A stretch of DNA of 64,000 nt, taken from positions 124,001 through 188,000 of the forward strand of contig NZ_BEYR01000001.1 of the NCBI RefSeq assembly GCF_002933815.1. Reading direction: 5' to 3'. The number at the start of each line of letters is the position of its first letter. Within the stretch, counting starts at the first letter, position 1. The DNA is from Sphingobacterium sp. HMA12 (GTDB lineage: Bacteria; Bacteroidota; Bacteroidia; Sphingobacteriales; Sphingobacteriaceae). The notes under the pieces were generated by a model. The model worked only from the letters and a program-made list of their open reading frames with translations. It had not been told where the DNA came from and ran no database searches. The position numbers were made by a program, and so were the translations under genes. Positions 9,166-18,138 of this stretch are shown here, piece by piece.

Positions 9166-9915
9166 ATGAGTTTGAGGTACAAACGTAATATCATTCATAT
9201 AAAAGAAGGGGAACAGCGAAGTATTCAGGGTTTTCGGGTACTTATTGGGGGCTGCGGTATCGGTAGTTATATCGCTGAGTGTTTGTTGCGTATGGGATTT
9301 GAAAATTTGATCATCATTGATGGCGATATTGTGGAACTGACAAATCTCAATCGGCAGAATTATGTGGAGGGTGACATTGGAATAAATAAGGCTATTGCTT
9401 TAAAGGACCGACTGATGGCCATTAATCCCGATGCAAAGATCAGGGCTTATCCTGAATTTCTTGACCGGAACAATTTGTATAGTCTTGAGTTGGATTGTGA
9501 CGTCGCTATTAACGCCTTGGATTTTTCTTCAGATATTCCTTTTTTATTTGATGAATACATGGCACAGAAAAATATCCCCGTTGTTCATCCCTATAATTTG
9601 GGCTGGGCCGGATTTTTAACTGTCATTACACCGGAGAGCCATAATTTACGGTCTTTGGATAGAGAACATCAAGCATTTGAAATAAACGTGGGGAAATTTA
9701 TTGTTGATAGACTGCGGGAAAAAAACATTGATACAAAATGGCTGGAAGATTTCCTTTCGGAATATGGTAGAATCGCAACGGATTCTCCACCGCCACAATT
9801 ATCATTGGGGTTATCTCTATTATCGGGAATGGTCTGCCAGGTTGTGTTCAATATTGCTACGGATAAGAAGATTAAGGTCTTTCCTGAATCGTACTATTTA
9901 TCTATGCGTGAGTAA
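9166..9915 (+). CDS. ThiF/MoeB/E1-like adenylyltransferase
   Basis: The 249-residue protein is a stand-alone E1-like ATP-dependent adenylating enzyme. The nucleotide-binding glycine motif is IGGCGIGSYIAE near residue 27, followed by IIDGDIVELTNLNRQ (family D...E..N.NRQ signature, residues ~48-62), GINKA and CDVAINALDF (D..v.A.D). Unlike MoeB/ThiF, no paired CxxC zinc ligands and no obvious catalytic cysteine after the ATP domain are seen, and no ubiquitin-like partner gene is adjacent. It may therefore adenylate a peptide or small-molecule carboxylate, as MccB- or PaaA-type enzymes do (inference). The start is placed at the ATG at 9166 rather than the TTG at 9154. The acyltransferase-like gene follows after 101 bp. 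Confidence 0.85.
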   Translation: MSLRYKRNIIHIKEGEQRSIQGFRVLIGGCGIGSYIAECLLRMGFENLIIIDGDIVELTNLNRQNYVEGDIGINKAIALKDRLMAINPDAKIRAYPEFLDRNNLYSLELDCDVAINALDFSSDIPFLFDEYMAQKNIPVVHPYNLGWAGFLTVITPESHNLRSLDREHQAFEINVGKFIVDRLREKNIDTKWLEDFLSEYGRIATDSPPPQLSLGLSLLSGMVCQVVFNIATDKKIKVFPESYYLSMRE

Positions 9916-10016
9916 AATAAGCTCTAATAAGTATTATCTTTAGTATTGTATCTACTTCTCTGTGAAGATCTAATCAACAAATCTATTTTAATAAAGCATT
10001 TTTGAATTTCAACTGC

Positions 10017-10706
10017 ATGAACTGGACGCCCGAAAATTATTATTTTACCAAACTTAATAGCGCAGAACTTCCTGAACTTATTCATTTTTATTTGGTTACA
10101 GTCCAAGAACACTATAAACTCGATGAGTATTCCGAAGAGGATTATGATAACGATTACAATTCATTGATAGGAGAGGATTCAATCTTTTTTGATCGGTCCA
10201 TTTATTATGTTCTGCGGAATAAGATAAATAATGCGATCCATGCTTCAATTCGGATTACCTACTGGGATAAGGAAACTTCCTTGCCTATTCAGAAGTTATT
10301 CGATATTAAGACCGAAGATCTGTTGATACCCAAAGTGGACAATTTTTGGCACATTGGGCGTTTTGTAATTTCTGGGAAAATTATTGGAAATCGGATTAAT
10401 ATTCTCAAAAAAATGCTTTTCGATGCTTTTTATGGTCCTTATAGTTTAGGTAGCGGTTTAATAATTGCGGAATGTGACAGGAAGGTGGTGAACACGCTGC
10501 GTAAGCTGGAAATTGAATCTTATCAATTGGGAGATGCTATTATTTACTTTTATTCCGAAACATTGCCCATCTATATTAAATCGCAATGGCTGGAAACCTT
10601 TATCCAAAAAAATAAACTTTCACATTGCAGTACCGAAAATGATAAGGACATTCAAAAATTTATAGCGATGTCAAAGGAGATGTTGTTCGGTTCCAAAAAC
10701 AATTAG
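10017..10706 (+). CDS. GNAT-fold acyltransferase resembling autoinducer / N-acyl amino acid synthases
   Basis: The 229-residue protein has the layout of the LuxI/FeeM branch of the GNAT fold. It contains an early strand pair (YYVLRNKINNAIHASIRIT), then LPIQKLFDI, the FWHIGRFVIS block near residue 111 (counterpart of the E-I-x-R-F-A-V segment), a helix, GSGLIIAECD, LRKLEIESYQLGD and the terminal TLPIYI strand. Synthases of this branch use acyl-ACP or acyl-CoA to acylate an amino-acid-derived acceptor. The match is by pattern only, so a plain GNAT acyltransferase remains possible. The start is at the ATG at 10017 (MNWTPENYYF), not the upstream TTG. It lies downstream of the ThiF gene and is convergent with the LuxR-type regulator, whose stop is 14 bp away. 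Confidence 0.6.
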   Translation: MNWTPENYYFTKLNSAELPELIHFYLVTVQEHYKLDEYSEEDYDNDYNSLIGEDSIFFDRSIYYVLRNKINNAIHASIRITYWDKETSLPIQKLFDIKTEDLLIPKVDNFWHIGRFVISGKIIGNRINILKKMLFDAFYGPYSLGSGLIIAECDRKVVNTLRKLEIESYQLGDAIIYFYSETLPIYIKSQWLETFIQKNKLSHCSTENDKDIQKFIAMSKEMLFGSKNN

Positions 10707-10720
10707 TACTGAAAGAACTA

Positions 10721-11482
10721 TTAAAAGAGAGACAACTCGATAGCTAATGCGGTAGCTTCTGTTATACTCTTTACTTTTAGTTTCGAAAATATCTGTTTTT
10801 TATGAAATTTAACGGTATCAATAGATACATAGAGCCTGTCTGCAATCTGATCCATTGTAAGTCCCTGCGCTGAAAAAAGCAGTATGTCCTTTTCTCGCGG
10901 TTTTAATTTTACACGCGGCGTTTCCACCCAAATATCCTTGACCACGTCGTATTCAAATTGTCTTCCATCTTCATCTGATTTAAATCTGATGTTACCCGCA
11001 TTTGCGTGCGAAGACATAGAAACTAAACAAAGTGCAATCCAGGGATTTGAATGGTTGTCCAGCAATAGTGGTTTCAATTTATGGTTAACAAGTAAAGGTT
11101 TGCTGCCGGGCTGCTTCAGATGAAAGTCGTATGAGATAGAATACTTTAAACGATCATCGGCACCTAATTTACCATAGAAATCAAAACCAACATCGTTTAT
11201 TTTCTTTAATAAATGAAGATCGTCTTCTGGAACATTAGTTACATAGTGATTATATCCTTCTTTCATTACTTCTGCAGGGGAACTTCCGCATAAAAAAATG
11301 GGATTGTCGGAAACAAATAAGAAACTTTTCTTTGAATAATCTATAAGATAGATACTTTGATAGGTTAGTCGGCTTAGTGATCTTGCGAAATTAATAAATG
11401 CGTTTACGATCTCATAATCATCTTTGCTAAAGTTGTCTTTAACATGTATCGGCTTAAAAAAATCTTCAATTTTTATTTTCAT
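10721..11482 (-). CDS. PAS-LuxR transcriptional regulator
   Basis: The 253-residue protein has a C-terminal GerE/LuxR helix-turn-helix at about residues 187-253 (LKPREKDILLFSAQGLTMDQIADRLYVSIDTVKFHKKQIFSKLKVKSITEA). The N-terminal part resembles a PAS sensor (YLIDYSKKSFLFVSDNPIFLCG...). It is not the classical AHL-binding domain, so a lactone ligand should not be assumed. The start is placed at the ATG at 11480-11482 rather than the GTG four codons upstream. Convergence with the acyltransferase-like gene (14 bp apart) suggests functional linkage. CATCTTTG on the minus strand at 11494-11501 is one base off a -7 box. Confidence 0.85.
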   Translation of the reverse strand: MKIKIEDFFKPIHVKDNFSKDDYEIVNAFINFARSLSRLTYQSIYLIDYSKKSFLFVSDNPIFLCGSSPAEVMKEGYNHYVTNVPEDDLHLLKKINDVGFDFYGKLGADDRLKYSISYDFHLKQPGSKPLLVNHKLKPLLLDNHSNPWIALCLVSMSSHANAGNIRFKSDEDGRQFEYDVVKDIWVETPRVKLKPREKDILLFSAQGLTMDQIADRLYVSIDTVKFHKKQIFSKLKVKSITEATALAIELSLF

Positions 11483-12255
11483 AGTGTAAATCACAAAGAT
11501 GATCTATTGTCGTTTCGAAATTTCAGATTAGACTAATGTTATTTTTTCTCGCAAATTGCAAGTATAAGCTTTCAGCCTAAAGTAATTAACAAAAAATAAG
11601 CTTTTCCGACCTTAGTCTAATTAGGGCTTTGGCCAAAAGAGTATCTAATTTTTCTTATTAAACCCTTCTAACATAGAGGAGTAATATTCTACACAAATGG
11701 GTAGAATATTACTCACCATGATAAAATGTTATATTTTACTTTGTATCTTTAATATTGTCAAAGCAATAATATGATATAAATATACTCTATTGGATTCAAA
11801 ATACCCAATGGTTGACTTTGCTTTTAATTGAGATTTTTAATGCGATACCAAATCGTAGCAAATATTAACGCTAATTGTTTCCATTCTCTTCTCCTTCTTA
11901 CAATACTAATCCATCGTTATACATTTTATGTCGTGGGCTTTAATTACGTATAATAACTGCTTGATTGACCTCTTATAAAATGTTCTTTATATGTATATAC
12001 ATTTAATTTTTTTTGTTTGATATTTGTTATTTTTTATAGTAATATTGTATGCTATATCTAATATTTTGACATTTTATTTTGTTTTTGAACAACTTTATTG
12101 TTATGTATATACAATATTGTTTTTTTTTGGATAGTTTGATGTATTGATAGAGTTTTTTTGTTTCTCATCTTCATTCTGATATATACAATAAGTGAAAACA
12201 AGTAACTGGCTGAACAAAAGGATTAGTATATTTTTTATTCTAAAATCCATCAATT
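11483..12255. other. Long AT-rich intergenic region between LuxR and GH92 genes
   Basis: About 770 bp, strongly AT-rich, with no coding frame that I can support. It holds a 14-bp perfect inverted repeat (11679-11714) and two TGTATATACA palindromes (11992-12001 and 12104-12113), with a related ATATATACAATA at 12180-12191. These features probably belong to control of the divergent LuxR-type gene and of the GH92 gene at 12256. I could not place an exact TAnnTTTG promoter. Confidence 0.5.
11679..11714. repeat. Perfect 14-bp inverted repeat with 8-bp loop
   Basis: The left arm is 11679-11692 (GAGTAATATTCTAC) and the right arm 11701-11714 is its exact reverse complement. No T-run follows on either strand, so it fits an operator or RNA-structural element better than an intrinsic terminator. 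Confidence 0.7.
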
Positions 12256-15200
12256 ATGAAAATGCATTTTCCCACTACCATTCTTACAGGCTTGTTGTTG
12301 ATGTCAGGGCGATTTGTTTCGGGGCAGGAGAATATTGTTTGGCAACTGGGCAATCCAGATGGTTCCAGTAAGGAATTCGCCTTGGCTCCGCACGATTACA
12401 AGGGATTTCTTGAACATGATTTTGGTTATGAGGACAAATACTTTATTGTTGGGCAGTCTTCGTTATCTCAGGATTTTCCCTATGTGTTGCCCGGACCTGC
12501 CAATGAATGGGGAGGGACAGGTGGAACTTCCGGTCTAAGAACCCACTTTTTGAATTTATACAGTGTCTTAGGTGGCCATGTCGAAAATGGGAAATGGGTC
12601 CTGGAAGTAAAATTAGCAAATAACGATCCCAAAAATAAACCGACCTTACAAATCGCGATCAATGGTAAATCTTATAATTACGAACTGAAGAATGAGAACG
12701 GCCCTGCTGATCCGGTAGGTGCAGGTTCAAAGCCCGAACCTTCCACGATACGGATTGCGTTACCTGAACGCCTTATTTCCGACGGATTTAACCAGGTTAC
12801 ACTGACCGTAATCAAGGGGGGATGGGTTGAGTTTGATTCCTTTAAATTATTGGGGCCTGATCAAGCGAAATTGTTGACAGATTACACTTCAATAGTCAAA
12901 GGAGTACGTCAGTCGGATTTTGAGCTAAAAAATGGGAACGAACGCATCCAGTATATGCTCGTTGATCTATTGAAATTGAAAGATCAGGAGCGCATAAAAG
13001 TATTGTTGGATGGAAAGAAAATTCATGATAGAACTCATGAGAAGGGATTGTCAAGACTTGAAATCCCAATGCCTTATACATCGAAAGAGATCCGAAGCAA
13101 ATATGCGATATATGTCAACGATAAACTGATCAGCTCATCTTTCATAAAACGCTCACCCAAAAGATTGGGAGGAGTTTCGGATTACGTCAATACCATGATA
13201 GGGGCGGCACATTCGAGATGGATGCTGGCACCGGGGCCATGGATGCCATTCGGAATGGTGAAGATCAGTCCGGATAATCAGAATATTGGTTGGCAAGCGG
13301 GGTATGAACCTTCAATAGAATCCATTGGTACATTTAGTCATATACACGAATGGACAATGGCTGGACTGGGGACATTTCCGACAGCAGGCCAATTGAGAAC
13401 GGATGTAGGGGATCAATATTCTGTGAATTCTGGCTATCGTTCTGCAATAGATAAAACAAGTGAGCAGGCGCCATTAGGCTTTTATTCTGTCCATCTTCTC
13501 GATCAGGATATTGATGCAAAACTAACCGCGGGCACACGATCCAGTTTTCAAAAATATACTTATCATAAGTCGGATACCGGACGTGTAATGATTGATCTTA
13601 AAGTGAACGGCGAATATGATTATAACATCAAAGATCTTTCCCTTAAAAAAGTTTCTGATTATAAGGTTATAGGGCACAGTAGCCAGTTATCGGAAAATGT
13701 CTGGTCTACGGATGCAAAGCAAGATTATGTTGTCTATTTCGTGATGGAGTTTGATAAACCAATTATCAACTTTGGAACTTGGCATGACGGTAAAATAACA
13801 GCTAAGTCTGATCTGGTTGCTGACAGTGCTCAATTTGCTGGTATGTATGTTGAATTTGATGTCCGCAAAGATAGCGAAGTTCAATTGCGAACCGGAATCT
13901 CCTATGTCAGTGTAGCGAATGCTGCGGAAAATCTGAAAACAGAACTTTCAGATCCGTTTGGTTGGTCTTTTGAACGCGTGGTCGCCAATCAACATCGGGT
14001 GTGGAATGATTTATTGGGGCGCCTGGAGATAAAGAGCAATGACTATTTGGAAAAAGAGAAGTTTTACACAAATATGTATCGAACCCTGGCTAGTCGCAAT
14101 ACATTTAGCGACGTCAATGGCCAATGGCGGTCTTCTGACGAGGCGATCAGAACGATGACACATCCGGGAGATCTGGCCTTAGGATGTGATGCTTTTTGGA
14201 ATACATTTTGGAACTTAAATCAGTTTTGGAACCTGGTTACCCCAGAATGGTCGAATAAATGGGTGCGATCACAGTTGGCTATGTATGATGCCAATGGTTG
14301 GCTGGCAAAAGGACCTGCTGGGATGGAATATATTCCAGTGATGGTTGCTGAACATGAGATTCCTTTAATCGTGGGGGCGTACCAGATGGGAATACGGGAT
14401 TATGACGTCACAAAGGCATTTGAAGCGGTTAAGAAAATGCAGACAACGAGTCCGCTAAAATTTGAAGGAGGTTTTGCTGGTAATCGGGATTTAGATGTCT
14501 ATTTGAAGTATAAGTATGTTCCTTATGATTTGGGACGTTTCTCAAATTCGATGGAATATAGTTTTGACGATTGGACAGTTGGCCAATTCGCGAAATCATT
14601 GGGAAAAGAAAAGGAGTATAGCTATTTTAATGATCGGGGAAGCTGGTGGAAGAATGCAATAGACGTTAAAAGCGGCTACGCAAGGATGAAAGATGCTCAG
14701 GGAGAATGGTATCAGGATTTTGACCCCTTTAAATCCGGAGCCAATCATCATTATGTTGAAGGCAATGCTTGGCAATTGACATTCTTTGTACCTCAGGATA
14801 TTTCCGCGTTGGCAAAAATGATCGGAGAAGATGTTTTTCTAAAACGTTTGGAATGGGGATTTGGAGAGAGCGAAAAATGGCGCTATAATGGACCAAATGA
14901 TCAGTATTGGGATTATCCGGTTGTCCAGGGAAATCAGCAGTCTATGCATTTTGCTTATATTTTTAACTGGTTGAACAAGCCATGGCTTACACAAAAATGG
15001 AGCCGGTCTATCGGCGAACGCTATTACGGACAGGGTATTTCTAATGCCTATTTAGGAGATGAGGACCAAGGGCAGATGAGTGCCTGGTATATCATGAATG
15101 CCATAGGACTATTTCAGTTGGACGGAGGGACACGAACAAAACCGATTTACGAAATTGGTAGCCCATCTTTTGAAGAAATTAAAATTAAGCTGGGACGACA

Positions 15201-15393
15201 ATTTGGTAGGGGGGAGCAATTCATCATTAAAGCTAAAAATGCAAGCAAAAAGAATATGTATATCCAGCAAGCGACTTTGAACGGAAAGCCCCTGCACACA
15301 TTCTATTTTGACGCCGCGGAACTGTTGAAAGGCGGCGAATTAGTTTTAGAAATGGGAGATAAACCAAATATGCAATGGGGATTGTCGCATTAA
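12256..15393 (+). CDS. GH92 alpha-mannosidase with N-terminal accessory modules, secreted
   Basis: The 1045-residue protein starts with a signal peptide (MKMHFPTTILTGLLLMSG...). Residues ~25-205 form a module (IVWQLGNPDGSSKEFAL...) resembling the carbohydrate-binding domain seen in rhamnogalacturonan-lyase-type proteins. A linker/beta region follows, and the GH92 fold begins near residue 305 (GGVSDYVNTMIGAAHSRWMLAPGPWMPFGMV). GH92 motifs are HYVEGNAWQ near residue 833, containing the presumed acid glutamate, and DEDQGQMSAWY near 935 in place of the usual NDD. GH92 enzymes are Ca2+-dependent inverting exo-alpha-mannosidases. It is ~300 residues longer than the two GH92 neighbours because of the N-terminal modules. 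Terminator-like sequence downstream suggests its own transcript. Confidence 0.9.
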   Translation: MKMHFPTTILTGLLLMSGRFVSGQENIVWQLGNPDGSSKEFALAPHDYKGFLEHDFGYEDKYFIVGQSSLSQDFPYVLPGPANEWGGTGGTSGLRTHFLNLYSVLGGHVENGKWVLEVKLANNDPKNKPTLQIAINGKSYNYELKNENGPADPVGAGSKPEPSTIRIALPERLISDGFNQVTLTVIKGGWVEFDSFKLLGPDQAKLLTDYTSIVKGVRQSDFELKNGNERIQYMLVDLLKLKDQERIKVLLDGKKIHDRTHEKGLSRLEIPMPYTSKEIRSKYAIYVNDKLISSSFIKRSPKRLGGVSDYVNTMIGAAHSRWMLAPGPWMPFGMVKISPDNQNIGWQAGYEPSIESIGTFSHIHEWTMAGLGTFPTAGQLRTDVGDQYSVNSGYRSAIDKTSEQAPLGFYSVHLLDQDIDAKLTAGTRSSFQKYTYHKSDTGRVMIDLKVNGEYDYNIKDLSLKKVSDYKVIGHSSQLSENVWSTDAKQDYVVYFVMEFDKPIINFGTWHDGKITAKSDLVADSAQFAGMYVEFDVRKDSEVQLRTGISYVSVANAAENLKTELSDPFGWSFERVVANQHRVWNDLLGRLEIKSNDYLEKEKFYTNMYRTLASRNTFSDVNGQWRSSDEAIRTMTHPGDLALGCDAFWNTFWNLNQFWNLVTPEWSNKWVRSQLAMYDANGWLAKGPAGMEYIPVMVAEHEIPLIVGAYQMGIRDYDVTKAFEAVKKMQTTSPLKFEGGFAGNRDLDVYLKYKYVPYDLGRFSNSMEYSFDDWTVGQFAKSLGKEKEYSYFNDRGSWWKNAIDVKSGYARMKDAQGEWYQDFDPFKSGANHHYVEGNAWQLTFFVPQDISALAKMIGEDVFLKRLEWGFGESEKWRYNGPNDQYWDYPVVQGNQQSMHFAYIFNWLNKPWLTQKWSRSIGERYYGQGISNAYLGDEDQGQMSAWYIMNAIGLFQLDGGTRTKPIYEIGSPSFEEIKIKLGRQFGRGEQFIIKAKNASKKNMYIQQATLNGKPLHTFYFDAAELLKGGELVLEMGDKPNMQWGLSH

Positions 15394-15564
15394 TACTACT
15401 ATGTCTTTTGTCGAAAGACTATGCTAACCTTATTGTTTACTTATTCAAAAAGCAGAAATTTTTGTTAAAGTTTGGTTAAACAGGGGTGCGAAAGATAACA
15501 ATACCTGAGGAGTGGCGTTATAAGGGTAGTTTTCATAATTTAGGTTAATAATTGGTTAGTTAGT

Positions 15565-15600
15565 AAAAATCCTGAAGTTCCCAGCTTCAGGATTTTTTTT
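15565..15600. terminator. Intrinsic terminator
   Basis: A stem with the core ATCCTGAAG/CTTCAGGAT, extended by A/T pairs, is followed by eight Ts on the plus strand. A-tracts on the left make it able to work on the minus strand too. It lies about 170 bp after the first GH92 gene and probably ends that transcript. Confidence 0.8.
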
Positions 15601-15661
15601 GGAGGTGCTTTTCGCTGTTGAGCTAACGCTGCCCGGGCCATTCCATTGGAATACGCTGACT

Positions 15662-15727
15662 TTACTTTATGAGGGTCGACTCCTCGAATTCGATGCTATT
15701 TTTAGTTCTGCTAAAACCTATTAACAT
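15662..15727 (-). CDS. Possible 21-residue ORF or decayed coding remnant
   Basis: A minus-strand frame from the ATG at 15725-15727 to a TAA at 15662-15664 encodes MLIGFSRTKNSIEFEESTLI plus a final lysine. The composition is coding-like, and it is followed on the minus strand by the hairpin at 15565-15600. It could be a tiny peptide gene, the end of a degraded gene, or part of a repeated intergenic element. Nothing else supports translation. Confidence 0.2.
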   Translation of the reverse strand: MLIGFSRTKNSIEFEESTLIK

Positions 15728-15858
15728 TGTAAAATGATAGATATATGTGCCGTGGATATTTGTAAATCTTTGGTATTATCTGTAGTATTGTGACTACACT
15801 TAAAAATGAGCAACTACTGTTCCCTATTTATGGACAGGTCGTTTGCCTTTATCAAGAT

Positions 15859-18108
15859 ATGATCAAATTTATCCATTATTTCCTTTTGGGATTATTTGTT
15901 TGGGAGCATGCGTCTGCGCAAAAACTACCGACAGACTATGTCAATCCTTTTATCGGTACCAGTAATTATGGTACGACCAATCCGGGGGCTCAAGTACCTC
16001 ATGGTTTAATGAATGTATCCCCTTTCAACGTAATGGGATCATCACTGAATGCCTTCGATAAAGATGCACACTGGTGGTCTACGCCTTACGAACATAGCAA
16101 TAGCTATTTTACAGGTTTTTCGCATGTTAATCTGAGCGGCGTAGGTTGTCCTGATATGGGAAGCTTGTTATTGATGCCAACAGCCGGAAAATTAGAAGTT
16201 GACTACCATCACTATGGAAGTACTTATACGCAGGAAGAGGCTCACCCGGGCTATTATAGTAATGTGTTAAAAAAATACGGTATTAAAACGGAGGTGTCCG
16301 CAACTGTCCGTGTGGGGGTATCTAAATTTACTTTCCCTAAAGGACAGGCTAATATTCTGCTTAATTTAGGCGAAGGACTGACGAATGAAACAGGTGCCAC
16401 AGTTCGTTATGTCAGTGATACGGAACTTGAGGGTTCGAAATTATTAGGTTCATTCTGTTATACCAACAATCAGGCCGTATATCCGATTTTCTTTGTGATG
16501 CGAGTGAATAAAAAGCCCGCTAAGAAAGGTTACTGGAAATTTCAGCGTGCCGGTGAAAAATGGGAGAATGATTGGAACAAAGATGCGGGCAAGTATAAGA
16601 TTTTTACCGATTATTCGGATCAGTTGTCCGGAGATGATCTGGGGGCATTTCTGAGCTTTGATGTTCAGGAAAATGAAAGCGTGGAGGTTCAACTGGCTGT
16701 ATCCTTTGTGAGTGTTGAGAATGCTCGAAAAAATCTGGAGGCCGAACAGCCACGTTTCGGATTTGAACAAACCAGAGAACGGGCTTCATCCCTGTGGAAC
16801 GACGAACTTTCGAGAATTCAAGTAGAAGGAGGTACTAGAGATCAAAAGACGGTATTTTATACAGCTATGTATCACGCGATGATCCATCCAAATATCCTAC
16901 AGGACGTCAATGGTGAATATCCTGCTATGGAAAACAGGAAGACCCTCGTTGCGGATCACAATCGTTATACCGTATTCTCCCTATGGGATACTTATAGAAA
17001 TGTACAGCCTCTCATGTCTCTGGTCTATCCGGATAAACAGGTGGGCATGATTCGTTCCATGATTGATATCTATAAAGAAAATGGATGGATGCCTAAATGG
17101 GAACTTTATAGCCGTGAAAGCTATACGATGGACGGTGACCCAGCGGTGCCTGTCATCGTGGATGCCTGGATGAAAGGCATTCGGGATTATAATATCAATA
17201 CAGCTTATGAGGCATTTCTGAAGTCAGCAACGACAATCGATTCGACGAATCGAATTCGCCCGGACAATGCCGATTATGTAAAATATGGCTATGTTCCTCT
17301 TCGCGATTCTTTCGATAACTCAGTTTCTCACGCGATTGAGTATTATATGGCTGACTGGAACTTGGCGCAGCTGGCAAACTCATTGGGGAAAACTAAAGAT
17401 GCACAAACTTTTGGCAAGAGAGCACAAGGATACAAACATTACTATTCGCCGGAATATGGTACATTCCGCCCTATTCTTCCAAATGGATCTTTTTTGACCC
17501 CTTTCAATCCATTGATGGGTGCTAATTTTGAACCTAACCATGGATTCCATGAAGGGAATGCCTGGAATTATAGCTTTGCAATACCATTTGATATTCCCGG
17601 TTTAGTTCAATTGATGGGGGGTAAGAAAAAGTTCGTGGACAGATTGCAAGCAACCTTTGACAAGGGGTATTTCGACGTCACCAACGAACCAGATATGCTC
17701 TATCCACATGTTTTTTCGGAAATAAAAGGTGAAGAATGGCGTACGCAAAAGCTGGTGAAGCAAATTCTGGACAAACATTTTACGAATAGTCCAGGTGGGA
17801 TTCCCGGTAATGATGACACAGGCACAATGTCCACTTGGGCATTAATGAACATGATGGGGATTTATCCTTTTTGTCCCGGTAGACCAGATTATACGATTGT
17901 GACTCCAGTATTTGATAAAGTAACTATTCAACTTGATAAAAAATATTATCCTAAGTCTGATAAGGTAACCATCAGACGCGAAAAACAAGGGGATGGAGAA
18001 TACATCAAAAAAATTATCGTCGATGGAAAGCCACTAGGAGGTTTTAAGATAAGCCATCAAGTTTTGGTCAATAGCAAAGACATTCTGATTGTTACCGGAA
18101 ACAGATAA
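15859..18108 (+). CDS. GH92 family alpha-mannosidase, secreted
   Basis: The 749-residue protein is of standard GH92 length. The start at 15859 gives a signal peptide (MIKFIHYFLLGLFVWEHASAQ); the frame extends upstream to a GTG at 15790 but without family support. The mature protein opens with YVNPFIGTSNYGTTNPGAQVPHG, typical of GH92. Later motifs are NHGFHEGNAWNY near residue 560 and GNDDTGTMSTWALMN near 650. The usual SAWY is replaced by STWA, so the substrate-binding surface may differ. It probably removes alpha-mannose from glycans in the periplasm or on the surface. The third GH92 gene starts 30 bp later, so the two form an operon. Confidence 0.92.
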   Translation: MIKFIHYFLLGLFVWEHASAQKLPTDYVNPFIGTSNYGTTNPGAQVPHGLMNVSPFNVMGSSLNAFDKDAHWWSTPYEHSNSYFTGFSHVNLSGVGCPDMGSLLLMPTAGKLEVDYHHYGSTYTQEEAHPGYYSNVLKKYGIKTEVSATVRVGVSKFTFPKGQANILLNLGEGLTNETGATVRYVSDTELEGSKLLGSFCYTNNQAVYPIFFVMRVNKKPAKKGYWKFQRAGEKWENDWNKDAGKYKIFTDYSDQLSGDDLGAFLSFDVQENESVEVQLAVSFVSVENARKNLEAEQPRFGFEQTRERASSLWNDELSRIQVEGGTRDQKTVFYTAMYHAMIHPNILQDVNGEYPAMENRKTLVADHNRYTVFSLWDTYRNVQPLMSLVYPDKQVGMIRSMIDIYKENGWMPKWELYSRESYTMDGDPAVPVIVDAWMKGIRDYNINTAYEAFLKSATTIDSTNRIRPDNADYVKYGYVPLRDSFDNSVSHAIEYYMADWNLAQLANSLGKTKDAQTFGKRAQGYKHYYSPEYGTFRPILPNGSFLTPFNPLMGANFEPNHGFHEGNAWNYSFAIPFDIPGLVQLMGGKKKFVDRLQATFDKGYFDVTNEPDMLYPHVFSEIKGEEWRTQKLVKQILDKHFTNSPGGIPGNDDTGTMSTWALMNMMGIYPFCPGRPDYTIVTPVFDKVTIQLDKKYYPKSDKVTIRREKQGDGEYIKKIIVDGKPLGGFKISHQVLVNSKDILIVTGNR

Positions 18109-18138
18109 AACACAAAGATTAAAGAAGCTATCTACACT

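Larger units (their letters stand above)
15394..15858. other. Intergenic region between first and second GH92 genes
   Basis: About 465 bp. It contains a small hairpin just after the GH92 stop (arms 15403-15408 and 15414-15419), a strong terminator (15565-15600) and a somewhat more GC-rich block at about 15600-15690. That block includes a 21-codon minus-strand frame (15662-15727) described separately. The promoter for the second GH92 gene should lie at the right end. Confidence 0.4.

Noticed and set aside
10721..11482. Classical AHL-type LuxR receptor
   Set aside because: The N-terminal domain looks PAS-like and lacks the recognisable autoinducer-binding signature, so only the HTH assignment is supported.
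15600..15700. tRNA-like fragment (GAGGGTCGACTCCTCGAATTCG resembles a T-arm)
   Set aside because: No acceptor, D or anticodon arm could be placed around it; the resemblance is limited to one stem.
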